Shown here: one piece after another, positions 27,122 through 35,318 of the stretch
How the letters are laid out: each line of letters starts with the position of its first letter
How positions within the stretch are numbered: the first letter of the stretch is position 1
Assembly: GCF_900290275.1 (NCBI RefSeq)
Contig: NZ_LT985323.1
Span: 477,987 to 541,986 of the forward strand
DNA: 64,000 nt
DNA from: Prevotella merdae
GTDB lineage: Bacteria; Bacteroidota; Bacteroidia; Bacteroidales; Bacteroidaceae
Direction of reading: 5' to 3'
Notes under the pieces: model-generated
Databases searched by the model: none
What the model was told of the DNA's origin: nothing
Seen by the model: only the letters and a program-made list of their open reading frames with translations
Translations under genes and position numbers: made by a program

Positions 27122-27420
27122 GGCGCAGGAGTCTGTTTCTTGCTTATCTCAAGGACACCGGCCTTCGCATTGCCTACCCAACCGAGATAAGCAACGCAGC
27201 CAGCCCACGCCCATGTACGTATATATATTACCATAGCCAATACATCAATATACATACCAAAATGTCTACATGTACACATACAGACATAATGATACGACAA
27301 TTGATGCAGACCATAGCCTACAATAATCGTACTAAACGTAGGCGTTTATCGTTGCCTAATCTTCGGTTGGATTGGAAGTTGCGAAGTTCGTGTCCTTAAA
27401 GATTAGCGTCTGAAAACGCC
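27122..27420 (-). ncRNA. Structured leader of the surface-protein operon (candidate RNA element)
   Basis: Two related stem-loops occur in opposite orientation. One is at 27141-27192 (stem arms GCTTATCTC/GAGATAAGC). The other is at 27357-27407 (arms CTAATCTT/AAGATTAG). Loops share CGGTTGG, TGCGAAG and GTGTCCTT when read in matching orientation. The stem arms differ by paired, compensatory changes. The two copies can also pair with each other, extended inward by GCAACG/CGTTGC. The element lies between the promoter at 27471 and the first gene. No known riboswitch is recognised. Confidence 0.55.
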
Positions 27421-27470
27421 ATTTCCCATAAAGATGCCTACCTAATTCCCCACTGGGACTGGCAGCGTGT

Positions 27471-27502
27471 GCAAAGTTAGACAATTATATTCACATTTCA
27501 AA
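27471..27502 (-). promoter_or_regulatory. Promoter of the surface-protein operon
   Basis: On the minus strand, TTTG (27499-27502), 19 bp, then TAACTTTG (27472-27479). This is an exact match to the Bacteroidetes consensus. Start of transcription would be near 27465, giving a leader of about 430 nt. Confidence 0.7.
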
Positions 27503-27544
27503 CATTTATCCCCACAAATCTCCATCGCTTCAGATTATTATCAC

Positions 27545-27553
27545 TAACTTTGC
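27545..27553 (+). promoter_or_regulatory. -7 element for the AAA/PD-(D/E)XK gene
   Basis: TAACTTTGC at 27545-27553 matches the -7 consensus 47 bases before the ATG. No -33 element is evident. Confidence 0.5.
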
Positions 27554-27599
27554 AAAAGCGCCAACAGCACTACACATTATATATAATATAGAACAGCTT

Positions 27600-29192
27600 A
27601 TGAAATATCCTATAGGCATACAAGACTTCAAGACTATAATAGAAAACGGATATGCATATGTGGACAAAACCGCATTGGTATACCGTCTTGTTACAGAAGG
27701 ACAGGTTTACTTTCTGAGTCGCCCGCGTCGATTCGGCAAGAGCTTGCTTGTGTCTACACTTGAATATTACTTTAGGGGCGAGAAGGCTCTGTTTGATGGA
27801 CTTGCCATCAGTAATTTGGTGAAGGATTGGGAGACATACCCTGTGTTTCATATTGACTTCAACAGCAACGACTTTACCAGAGGCAATACGCTTAAAGACT
27901 TGCTCGATGCATACGTGGAGAAATGGGAGAAGGAGTATGGATTCACTGGCGACACGCGATTCGGTGTAGGCGAACGCTTTGCTCAACTTCTTGCTCATAT
28001 CCACCAACATACGAGCAAACGTAGCGTGGTATTGATTGACGAATACGATAAGCCTCTGCTCGATGTACTCGACACTGGATACAAGACAAAAGACAGTAAC
28101 GGCGACGAGATTCTTATAGAGGAATACAACCGCAATATCCTTAAGGGATTCTACTCTACATTCAAAGCTGCCGATGCCGACCTACAGTTTGTGCTGCTAA
28201 CGGGTGTAACGAAGTTCTCGCAAGTGAGCGTGTTCAGCGGTTTCAACCAACCTGCCGATATCAGTATGAACTCTAACTACGAGGCTCTTTGCGGCATCAC
28301 AGAGGAAGAAATGGAACAGATGTTCCACGAGCAGATTGACGAAATGGCAAACGAACAAGGGATTTCTCCTAAAGAAATGCGCTTGGTATTGAAGCGACAC
28401 TACGATGGCTACCACTTCAGTAGACGTATGAAAGACATTTACAATCCATTCAGTGTGCTCAACGCTTTGAACAAAGGCGAGATTAGCGACTTTTGGTTTG
28501 CATCAGGAACACCAACATACCTCATACGTTTGCTTAACCACACCAAGGAGAATCTCAACGAGTTGACCGGCAAATATTACGATGCATCCGATTTTGTTGA
28601 CTATCGCGCCGACGTTGAACGTCCGCTACCAATGATATACCAAAGTGGATACCTTACAATTAAGGCGCACGACCGACTGACAAACACCTATCTCCTCGAC
28701 CTTCCAAACAACGAAGTAAAGCGTGGGTTTGCTACAGCCATTGCCAACAACTACCTGCAGAGCCGTACACCTGTACTAACAGAGATGACCCAACTGGTAC
28801 GATCGCTTGCCTCTGCCGACCTTGAAGCGCTACGCAAACAGCTTACCTCCTTCTTTGCAAGCATACCATATACAATGCGACGCAAGGACACTGAGGCTGA
28901 ACGCGAACGCTACTTCCATTACACGTTCTATCTTATCTTCCGCATTATCAGCACCTACCTTGTGCTTACGGAGAAACAACAGAGCGAGGGCAGAGCCGAC
29001 TGCATAATAGAGACGCAGAACGATATATACATATTTGAATTTAAGCTCGACGGTACCGCCAAACAGGCTCTTGACCAGATAGAGGCTATGGGATATGCCC
29101 GACCATACACCTCAGACCCGCGCCATATGCACCGTATAGGTGTAAACTTCTCGTCCAAAACCGGTACGATAGACGATTGGCAAGTGGAGTGA
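27600..29192 (+). CDS. AAA-ATPase-like protein with C-terminal PD-(D/E)XK nuclease domain
   Basis: This 530-aa protein is of the AAA-ATPase_like (PF09820) plus PDDEXK_9 (PF08011) type, abundant in Prevotella, Bacteroides and Clostridia. It begins YPIGIQDFKTIIENGYAYVDKT. Walker A is SRPRRFGKSLLV near residue 40, Walker B is VVLIDEYDKPL near residue 140, followed by LLTGVTKFSQVSVFSGFN. The C-terminus has GRADCIIET and YIFEFKLDG, fitting the GxxD...ExK nuclease core. It is intact and stands alone behind its own promoter. The biological role of the family is not established. Defence or selfish behaviour has been guessed but is not shown here. Confidence 0.88.
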   Translation: MKYPIGIQDFKTIIENGYAYVDKTALVYRLVTEGQVYFLSRPRRFGKSLLVSTLEYYFRGEKALFDGLAISNLVKDWETYPVFHIDFNSNDFTRGNTLKDLLDAYVEKWEKEYGFTGDTRFGVGERFAQLLAHIHQHTSKRSVVLIDEYDKPLLDVLDTGYKTKDSNGDEILIEEYNRNILKGFYSTFKAADADLQFVLLTGVTKFSQVSVFSGFNQPADISMNSNYEALCGITEEEMEQMFHEQIDEMANEQGISPKEMRLVLKRHYDGYHFSRRMKDIYNPFSVLNALNKGEISDFWFASGTPTYLIRLLNHTKENLNELTGKYYDASDFVDYRADVERPLPMIYQSGYLTIKAHDRLTNTYLLDLPNNEVKRGFATAIANNYLQSRTPVLTEMTQLVRSLASADLEALRKQLTSFFASIPYTMRRKDTEAERERYFHYTFYLIFRIISTYLVLTEKQQSEGRADCIIETQNDIYIFEFKLDGTAKQALDQIEAMGYARPYTSDPRHMHRIGVNFSSKTGTIDDWQVE

Positions 29193-29240
29193 ATTCGTTA
29201 TCCCTGTTGAGTATATAAATATGGTGTGTAAGAAAAAATC

Positions 29241-29334
29241 AATGCCAAAGTATAAGTAATATATATTAAATGGCAAAGTATATAATATTAAATGGCAAAG
29301 TATATAATATTAAATGGCCAAAGAAATTATATTA
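29241..29334. repeat. 22-bp period tandem array (AT-rich)
   Basis: AATGGCAAAGTATATAAT-type units start at 29269, 29291 and 29313, exactly 22 bp apart. A related AATGCCAAAGTATAAGT unit starts at 29241. It is intergenic. Confidence 0.85.
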
Positions 29335-29366
29335 CTTTGACAAGACACTTATGGCTAAAAATATTC

Positions 29367-29426
29367 ATCCGGCATTTGGAGCGAGACAGAGCTAAAAATG
29401 AGCCTCAATCACTCCAAATGCCGGAT
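29367..29426. terminator. Bidirectional hairpin terminator
   Basis: ATCCGGCATTTGGAG and CTCCAAATGCCGGAT form a perfect 15-bp stem. On the plus strand it is followed by TATTCTTTTTTTATT, and on the minus strand by a T-rich tract. It sits between the convergent AAA/nuclease and MFS genes and could serve both. Confidence 0.8.
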
Positions 29427-29436
29427 TATTCTTTTT

Positions 29437-30741
29437 TTATTTATTATCCTTTATCAGCGCTACACTGAAAGCACCGAGCACAAGCAGTACACCTGCCACA
29501 ATCATCATGTTGCTCTGTACAGAACCAACAAGCGACAATATACCACCGCCTGCCACAGCAGCTATAATCTGAGGTATACAGATTGTGCCGTTGAACAGTC
29601 CGAGGTAAGCTCCCTTATGTCCATAACCCTCAAGAGCATTGGTTACAAAGGTGAATGGCATTGCAAGCATGGCAGCCCAAGCACAACCGATAAGCATAAA
29701 CGGAACAACAAGTAGGTCCTTATCGCCTACAAACGGAACCATAGCGAAACCTATGCCACCGATTACAAGACTAAGAGCATAAGCCAGCTTGGCATTCTTG
29801 AATTTAGGCAAAGCCATAGCCCAAAGCACCGAACCTACTGCCTGCCAGCAGAACAGCACACCAACCCAGTTGCCTGCTGCCTGATAACCCTTAGAGGCAG
29901 TATCAGTGGTATGCCATACAGTGTCGGCAATGGTGCCATTGGTGTATGTCCACATATACATAAAGGCAGCCCAGCAGAAGAACTGCACCAGTCCTACCTT
30001 CCAGAACATCGACGGAGCATGCTTCAGCAGTTCTATCCACGATGCCTTCTGCTCCTCTTCCTCTGGCTTAGCCTCATTATATTCGGCATATTCCTCGGGG
30101 TTCCATTCCTTAACCTTGCATGTAGTGTAGAGCACGCAGAGAATAAGGATGGCCGCACCTATATAGAAAGAGTAGATAACCGAATCTGGAATAACCCCCT
30201 TAGGAGCTTCGTTGGCAATGCCAACAGCAGTAAATATGTACGGGAATAGATAACCAACAACCGAACCAGAGTTGCACAGGAACGACTGTATTGAATAAGC
30301 CAACGACTTTTGCTTCTCGTTGACCATGTCGCCCACAAGCATCTTGAAAGGTTGCATAGCCATATTGATGCTGGTATCAAGGAACATAAGCGAGATTAGG
30401 CCAAACACCATAGCCGTACTTACAGCCATGCCGAACGAGCCTGCATTAGGCAACAGACACATCACAGCCACAGCTACGGCAGCACCAATAAAGAGATAAG
30501 GTATACGTCTGCCGAATCGAGTCCATGTACGGTCGCTTAATGTACCTATTATAGGCTGCACAAGGATGCCCATAAGTGGAGGCAAAATCCAAAAATAGCT
30601 CAAGTTGTGCGGGTCGGCACCAAGCGTTGCGAATATACGCGAGATGTTTGCACTTTGCAGGGCGTAGGCTATCTGTACGCCGAAGAATCCGAAGCTTAGA
30701 TTCCACAAGCTCCAAAAACTTTGATTTGGTTTTGGTTTCAT
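29437..30741 (-). CDS. MFS sugar transporter (GPH/sucrose-symporter-like)
   Basis: This 434-aa inner-membrane symporter has 12 predicted helices. The loop after helix 2 reads GTLSDRTWTRFGRRIPYLFIGA, the pattern of the GPH/SLC45 group of glycoside:proton symporters. A hydrophilic central loop (EEYAEYNEAKPEEEEQKASW) separates the halves. It is cotranscribed with the LacI regulator 26 bases upstream and lies opposite a SusCDEF operon. It therefore probably brings the oligosaccharide taken up by that system into the cytoplasm. Maltose or maltooligosaccharide is the likely substrate, from context only. Confidence 0.88.
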   Translation of the reverse strand: MKPKPNQSFWSLWNLSFGFFGVQIAYALQSANISRIFATLGADPHNLSYFWILPPLMGILVQPIIGTLSDRTWTRFGRRIPYLFIGAAVAVAVMCLLPNAGSFGMAVSTAMVFGLISLMFLDTSINMAMQPFKMLVGDMVNEKQKSLAYSIQSFLCNSGSVVGYLFPYIFTAVGIANEAPKGVIPDSVIYSFYIGAAILILCVLYTTCKVKEWNPEEYAEYNEAKPEEEEQKASWIELLKHAPSMFWKVGLVQFFCWAAFMYMWTYTNGTIADTVWHTTDTASKGYQAAGNWVGVLFCWQAVGSVLWAMALPKFKNAKLAYALSLVIGGIGFAMVPFVGDKDLLVVPFMLIGCAWAAMLAMPFTFVTNALEGYGHKGAYLGLFNGTICIPQIIAAVAGGGILSLVGSVQSNMMIVAGVLLVLGAFSVALIKDNK

Positions 30742-30767
30742 TGTTATCTGGTTTTTTATTTATTGGT

Positions 30768-31808
30768 CTATTCGTTGATTTCCCCACGGGTGCTACCTCG
30801 CACTACCAAACGTGTGCGCACCACTTTCTTCTCAATCTTATTCTTAGGCGACAGTCCTTCCACCTTATTCATAAGTATGGTGGCAGCCTCCTCGCCCACC
30901 TTCTCACCTCGCTGCTCTACTGTTGTAAGCTGAGGTTCGCAGGCTACAGAACGCTGTCCGTTGGTGAATCCACATACCGATACATCTTCAGGCACATTTA
31001 ATCCGGCATGCTTTGCAGTGTACATAACACCAATGGCAGTATCATCATTCACACAGAAGAATCCATCTGGACGGTCTGGGCGTTTTAGTACATCTGGTGT
31101 TATTCTTTCGGCATCATCCCTATTGTCGCAAACATATACAAGCGAAGGATCTGGCTCAATACCTGCCTTTATCAGCGCATCGCGGTAGCCATTAAAGCGG
31201 TTGCGTCCAAGCACTGTATTGCCTCGCATACCATAATAAGCAATACGATGGCAACCAGTACTTATAAGATACGTTGTGGCAGCAAATGCACCCTGATAGT
31301 CGTCAACCACAACAAGCGATGCTTCAATACCAGTACATATGCGGTCGTAAAAAACAACAGGTATTCCACGATCTACAAGCGACTGGAAATGGTCGAATTT
31401 CATAGTATCCTTTGCTTGTGATACTATAACGCCACACACCTGGTGTGCCTCAAACATCTGACATATGCGCACCTCGCTTTCGTACGACTCTCTTGATGTT
31501 GTGGCAATAATGCGGAAACCGCGCTTTGCGGCAGCTGCCTCAATACCATTAAGAATGGTGGAGAAATAATAGTGGGTAAACTCGGGTACAATAACTCCAA
31601 TCACTTTGATAGGTGCACGTCTCGAGTTGCGCAGCGACTTTGCAATGTCGTTGGGATAGAAGTTGTGCTCATGAGCATAATCGCAGATAAGGCGACGCTT
31701 CTCGGCATTTACACGGTCTGAACCGTTCAAGGATCTTGATACTGTTGCAATGGATACACCAAAATGTTTGGCTATATCCTTCATTGTTGTAGGCAAAAGT
31801 TCCGGCAT
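30768..31808 (-). CDS. LacI family transcriptional regulator
   Basis: This 346-aa protein has an N-terminal LacI helix-turn-helix (TMKDIAKHFGVSIATVSRSLNG) followed by the hinge region and a periplasmic-binding-protein-like effector domain (VIGVIVPEFTHYYFSTILNGIE, then GFFCVNDDTAIGVM). It is first of a two-gene operon with the MFS transporter and divergent from susCDEF. Two LacI-type operators lie in the shared intergenic region, so it very likely controls both directions and itself. LacI control of an alpha-glucan Sus locus occurs in several Bacteroidetes. The effector is inferred to be a maltooligosaccharide. Confidence 0.93.
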   Translation of the reverse strand: MPELLPTTMKDIAKHFGVSIATVSRSLNGSDRVNAEKRRLICDYAHEHNFYPNDIAKSLRNSRRAPIKVIGVIVPEFTHYYFSTILNGIEAAAAKRGFRIIATTSRESYESEVRICQMFEAHQVCGVIVSQAKDTMKFDHFQSLVDRGIPVVFYDRICTGIEASLVVVDDYQGAFAATTYLISTGCHRIAYYGMRGNTVLGRNRFNGYRDALIKAGIEPDPSLVYVCDNRDDAERITPDVLKRPDRPDGFFCVNDDTAIGVMYTAKHAGLNVPEDVSVCGFTNGQRSVACEPQLTTVEQRGEKVGEEAATILMNKVEGLSPKNKIEKKVVRTRLVVRGSTRGEINE

Positions 31809-31859
31809 GGGTAAATTGATTAGCTATACTGTAGATGTTTGTAATTTTAATAAGTTGTT

Positions 31860-31868
31860 GCAAAGGTA
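31860..31868 (-). promoter_or_regulatory. -7 element for the lacI-MFS operon
   Basis: Minus-strand TACCTTTGC matches TAnnTTTG about 50 bases before the lacI ATG. Confidence 0.55.
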
Positions 31869-31920
31869 TGACATTATTTTAATATAGCAATACAAAAGTG
31901 TTTTTTGATGTGAATCAAAC

Positions 31921-31956
31921 GATGCAAACGTTTACATCAATTGCAAACGTTTGCAC
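31921..31956. promoter_or_regulatory. Tandem LacI-family operators
   Basis: GATGCAAACGTTTACATC (31921-31938) is followed by TTGCAAACGTTTGCAC, whose core TGCAAACGTTTGCA (31942-31955) is a perfect palindrome. Both have the central CG expected for LacI-family sites. Their centres are 19 bp apart. They lie between the lacI and susC promoters. Confidence 0.8.
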
Positions 31957-32010
31957 ACTTAAATAGCAATATTTATGAACAAAAAACATACATCGCATTG
32001 ATTAACATCA

Positions 32011-32019
32011 TAATTTTGC
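32011..32019 (+). promoter_or_regulatory. -7 element for susCDEF
   Basis: TAATTTTGC matches TAnnTTTG. It would give a leader of about 180 nt before the susC start. No good -33 box is seen. Confidence 0.5.
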
Positions 32020-32204
32020 ACGTGAGTTCAATAAAAACCAAAAAGATAGAATTAGAGAAAAGCTCTTAAACGATTAAAAACCGCTTTTGTAGAACCACAT
32101 CTAAACTGTAATAGTACCTATCTAAAATAGGAATCAACCTATCTAAAAAATAAACCATATCAATAGAAATCAAATACAATATTTTACTAATATCTAAAGC
32201 TACA

Positions 32205-35200
32205 ATGATGAAGCAGGTTAAATTCCAAAATGCCATTAGGACAGCTACGCTATCAGCAGGTCTGTTCCTTTCGGCAAGTGCCTTTGCACAGCAAATTACT
32301 GTGAAAGGCCACGTAGTAGACGAGACCGGCGAGCCTGTCATAGGCGCATCCGTCAAGGTTGTTGGCGGTAAGGCTGGTGCTGTGACCGACATCGACGGTA
32401 ATTTCTCTATCGCCGCCGACAAGAAGGCTACTCTCGAAATCACTTACATCGGCTACGAGCCTCTTAAGGTTGTTGCCGGACAGGATCTTAAGATTCAACT
32501 TAAGAACACATCTACAACTCTTAACGACGTTGTCGTTATCGGTTATGGTGTGGCTAAGAAGAACGACTTGACGGGTTCGGTTACTGCCCTCAAGCCAGAT
32601 GACAAAAACCATGGTATTATTACTTCTGCCCAGGACATGATCCAGGGTAAGATTGCTGGTGTAAACGTAAACTCTGCATCAGGTGCTCCTGGTGATGGTG
32701 CTCAGATTCGTATTCGTGGTGGTGCTTCTTTGACAGCAAGCAACAACCCGTTGATTGTTATCGACGGTATGCCAATGGATAACAATGACACTAAGGGTGT
32801 TAATAACCCTCTGTCTCTTGTCAATCCTAATGATATCGAGAGCTTCACTGTATTGAAGGACGCTTCGGCTACAGCCATCTATGGTTCGCGTGGTTCTAAC
32901 GGTGTTATCATCATTACAACAAAGAAGGGTCGCAGCGGCCAGAAGCCTCAGGTTTCTTACAATGGTACTGTTTCTGTAAGTACTATCGCCAAGAAGCTGG
33001 ATGTGATGAACGCAAAAGAATATGTCGACTTCATCAAGAATTATTATGGCGAAGATTCTTCTGCCTACCAAGGATTAGGCTGGAAGGAATACAACGAGGA
33101 CGGTACTCCTAACTATGCAGCAGGTACATTCGATACCGACTGGCAGGACGAGATTTATCGTAACGGCATTAGCCAGGAGCATAATGTAAGCCTTACTGGT
33201 GGCATCAACAAGCAGTCTTGGTCTATGCCTTATCGTGTCAGCGCAGGCTACACTGGTCAGGAAGGTATCTTGAAGGGTTCAGACTACAAGCGTGTTACCG
33301 CAGGTTTCAACATCAATCCTTCATTGCTCAACAAGCACCTCAACATTAATATCAACGGTAAGTATTCTTACTCAAAGACTGTTCCTGGTGGAGCAGATGC
33401 TGTAGGCGCAGCTATCAACATGGATCCTACTCGCCCTGTAAAGAGCAACGACGAGAAATTCAAGAACTGGGGAGGTTATTGGCAGTGGGCATTACCTACT
33501 ACATCATACGACCCAACATTCCCATACAATCGCAATGATGACGCTCCTACAAACCCAGTAGAAAAGGTAGAGAACTACGACTTCTACAAGAGTGCACACG
33601 TTCTCTTGGGCAACGTAGAGGCTGACTATAAGATTCATGGCTTCGAAGACCTTCATTTGCATGCTAACTTAGCTGGTGAATATACAACCGGTGGTGAGTA
33701 CAACACCAATAATCCTCAATCTACATACGGATTCTACTATGGTGGCAATAGCGAAGACAAGGAGAAGAAGTACAACCTCACGGCTACAGCTTATGCCCAG
33801 TATACCAAGGACTTCAACAAGGCCAACCACTTCGACATCATGGCTGGTTACGAGTATAGCCACATGAAGTATTGGGGCGACAAATGGAGCAAGTCAATGT
33901 ATCCATCAACCTTCGAAGGCAAGAACGACAAGGGCGAAGCTCTTGCAGGAACTGTAAAGTCATTCGATACAAGCAGATGGAGAGGCCAGACTTATCTCGT
34001 GAGCTGGTATGGTCGTGCCAACTATTCTTTGCTTGACCGTTATCTCCTTACTTTCACAGCACGTTATGATGGTTCAAGCCGCTTTGCCGACGGACACCGT
34101 TGGGGCTTCTTCCCATCAGCAGCCTTCGCATGGCGCGTTAAGGAAGAAAGCTTCCTTAAGGATGTAAATGCTATCAGCGACTTGAAGCTCCGCCTTGGTT
34201 GGGGTAAGACAGGTCAGCAGGATACTGGTAAAATGTATTACACCGCTACCTATTTAAAGAGTACAAGCAATCACTTCCTCTATCCTATCGGTGGCGGTAA
34301 CAATACTGGTCTGCTCTATCGCCCATTGGCATACAATGACGAACTGACATGGGAGACAACCACAACATGGAACGTAGGTATCGACTATGGTATGTTCAAC
34401 CAGAGATTGACCGTAAACCTTGATGCTTACTACCGCAAGACAACTGACTTGCTCAGTACAACCACCATTGCTGCAGGTCAGAACTTCGACAATGCCCTCC
34501 TTATGAATGCAGGAACATTGGAGAACAAGGGTTTTGAGGTTGCTATCACAGGTCGTCCTATCCAGACAAAGGATTGGTTCGTAGAACTTAGCGTTAACGC
34601 TGCCTACAACAAGAACGAGATTACAGAGCTTGCAGGCGGTCGTGATTTGATGGAAGCAGGTATGCAGGTAGGTCAGAATCAGGCTGTAACCTATCATAAG
34701 GTAGGCAAGCCAGCCAACTCATTCCTGGTATACCAGCAGGTATACGACCAGAACGGTCGTCCTATCATGGGCTGCTATGTAGACCGCAATGGCGATGGAA
34801 CAATCGATGAGAACGATAGATACTTCTATAAGAATATCGTAGCTCCTTGGACAGGTGGTTTCAGCTTCAAGGTTTCGTACAAGAACTGGGATCTCGGTAG
34901 CAACTTCCGTGTAAGCTTAGGCAACTATCTCTACAATGGATACGCAGAAGGTGCGATAAACACTAAAGAGATTTGCAGCGCTAAGGGATATTACAAGAAC
35001 TCAACAAAGGATATAGCAGCTTTAGGCTGGACTTCTTACAACTATCCTCTTACCGACTACTTTGTACAGAACGGTAGCTTCTTGAAGTGCGACAACATCA
35101 CATTGGGCTATAACTTCAACAATCTGTTGAAGGGTGGCAACTATAAGGGTATATCAGGCCGTATCTACGCCTCATGCTCTAACGTATTCACTATCACAAA

Positions 35201-35297
35201 GTACAGCGGTATCGACCCTGAAGTAAACTCTGGCAAGGACGACAGCATGTATCCACGTTGCCGCACATTCTTGCTCGGTCTGAACCTCAACTTCTAA
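32205..35297 (+). CDS. SusC-like TonB-dependent outer membrane transporter
   Basis: This 1030-aa protein has a signal peptide ending ASAFAQ, an N-terminal carboxypeptidase-D-like domain (VKGHVVDETGEPVIGASVKV, then GYEPLKV), the TonB-box/plug region (TTLNDVVVIGYGVAKKNDLTGSV, then IRIRGGASLTASNNPLIVIDG) and a C-terminal 22-strand barrel ending in phenylalanine (LLGLNLNF). It imports oligosaccharides across the outer membrane with its SusD partner, 21 bases downstream. It is first gene of a four-gene operon under the LacI operators. Codon use looks like that of a highly expressed gene. Confidence 0.95.
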   Translation: MMKQVKFQNAIRTATLSAGLFLSASAFAQQITVKGHVVDETGEPVIGASVKVVGGKAGAVTDIDGNFSIAADKKATLEITYIGYEPLKVVAGQDLKIQLKNTSTTLNDVVVIGYGVAKKNDLTGSVTALKPDDKNHGIITSAQDMIQGKIAGVNVNSASGAPGDGAQIRIRGGASLTASNNPLIVIDGMPMDNNDTKGVNNPLSLVNPNDIESFTVLKDASATAIYGSRGSNGVIIITTKKGRSGQKPQVSYNGTVSVSTIAKKLDVMNAKEYVDFIKNYYGEDSSAYQGLGWKEYNEDGTPNYAAGTFDTDWQDEIYRNGISQEHNVSLTGGINKQSWSMPYRVSAGYTGQEGILKGSDYKRVTAGFNINPSLLNKHLNININGKYSYSKTVPGGADAVGAAINMDPTRPVKSNDEKFKNWGGYWQWALPTTSYDPTFPYNRNDDAPTNPVEKVENYDFYKSAHVLLGNVEADYKIHGFEDLHLHANLAGEYTTGGEYNTNNPQSTYGFYYGGNSEDKEKKYNLTATAYAQYTKDFNKANHFDIMAGYEYSHMKYWGDKWSKSMYPSTFEGKNDKGEALAGTVKSFDTSRWRGQTYLVSWYGRANYSLLDRYLLTFTARYDGSSRFADGHRWGFFPSAAFAWRVKEESFLKDVNAISDLKLRLGWGKTGQQDTGKMYYTATYLKSTSNHFLYPIGGGNNTGLLYRPLAYNDELTWETTTTWNVGIDYGMFNQRLTVNLDAYYRKTTDLLSTTTIAAGQNFDNALLMNAGTLENKGFEVAITGRPIQTKDWFVELSVNAAYNKNEITELAGGRDLMEAGMQVGQNQAVTYHKVGKPANSFLVYQQVYDQNGRPIMGCYVDRNGDGTIDENDRYFYKNIVAPWTGGFSFKVSYKNWDLGSNFRVSLGNYLYNGYAEGAINTKEICSAKGYYKNSTKDIAALGWTSYNYPLTDYFVQNGSFLKCDNITLGYNFNNLLKGGNYKGISGRIYASCSNVFTITKYSGIDPEVNSGKDDSMYPRCRTFLLGLNLNF

Positions 35298-35318
35298 CAA
35301 TTATAAATAGATTTCGAT

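Noticed and set aside
27040..27300. 86-aa leftward ORF upstream of the beta-helix gene
   Set aside because: Composition is unlike a protein of this genome, it has no family resemblance, and it overlaps the inverted stem-loop. It is better explained as leader RNA.
27141..27407. Inverted repeats as an invertible (phase-variable) promoter segment
   Set aside because: The arms match only in blocks of 7-8 bases, the consensus promoter lies outside the segment, and no recombinase gene is nearby.
27060..27480. Known riboswitch (TPP, cobalamin, SAM and similar)
   Set aside because: None of the conserved cores could be identified, and the downstream genes are not metabolic.
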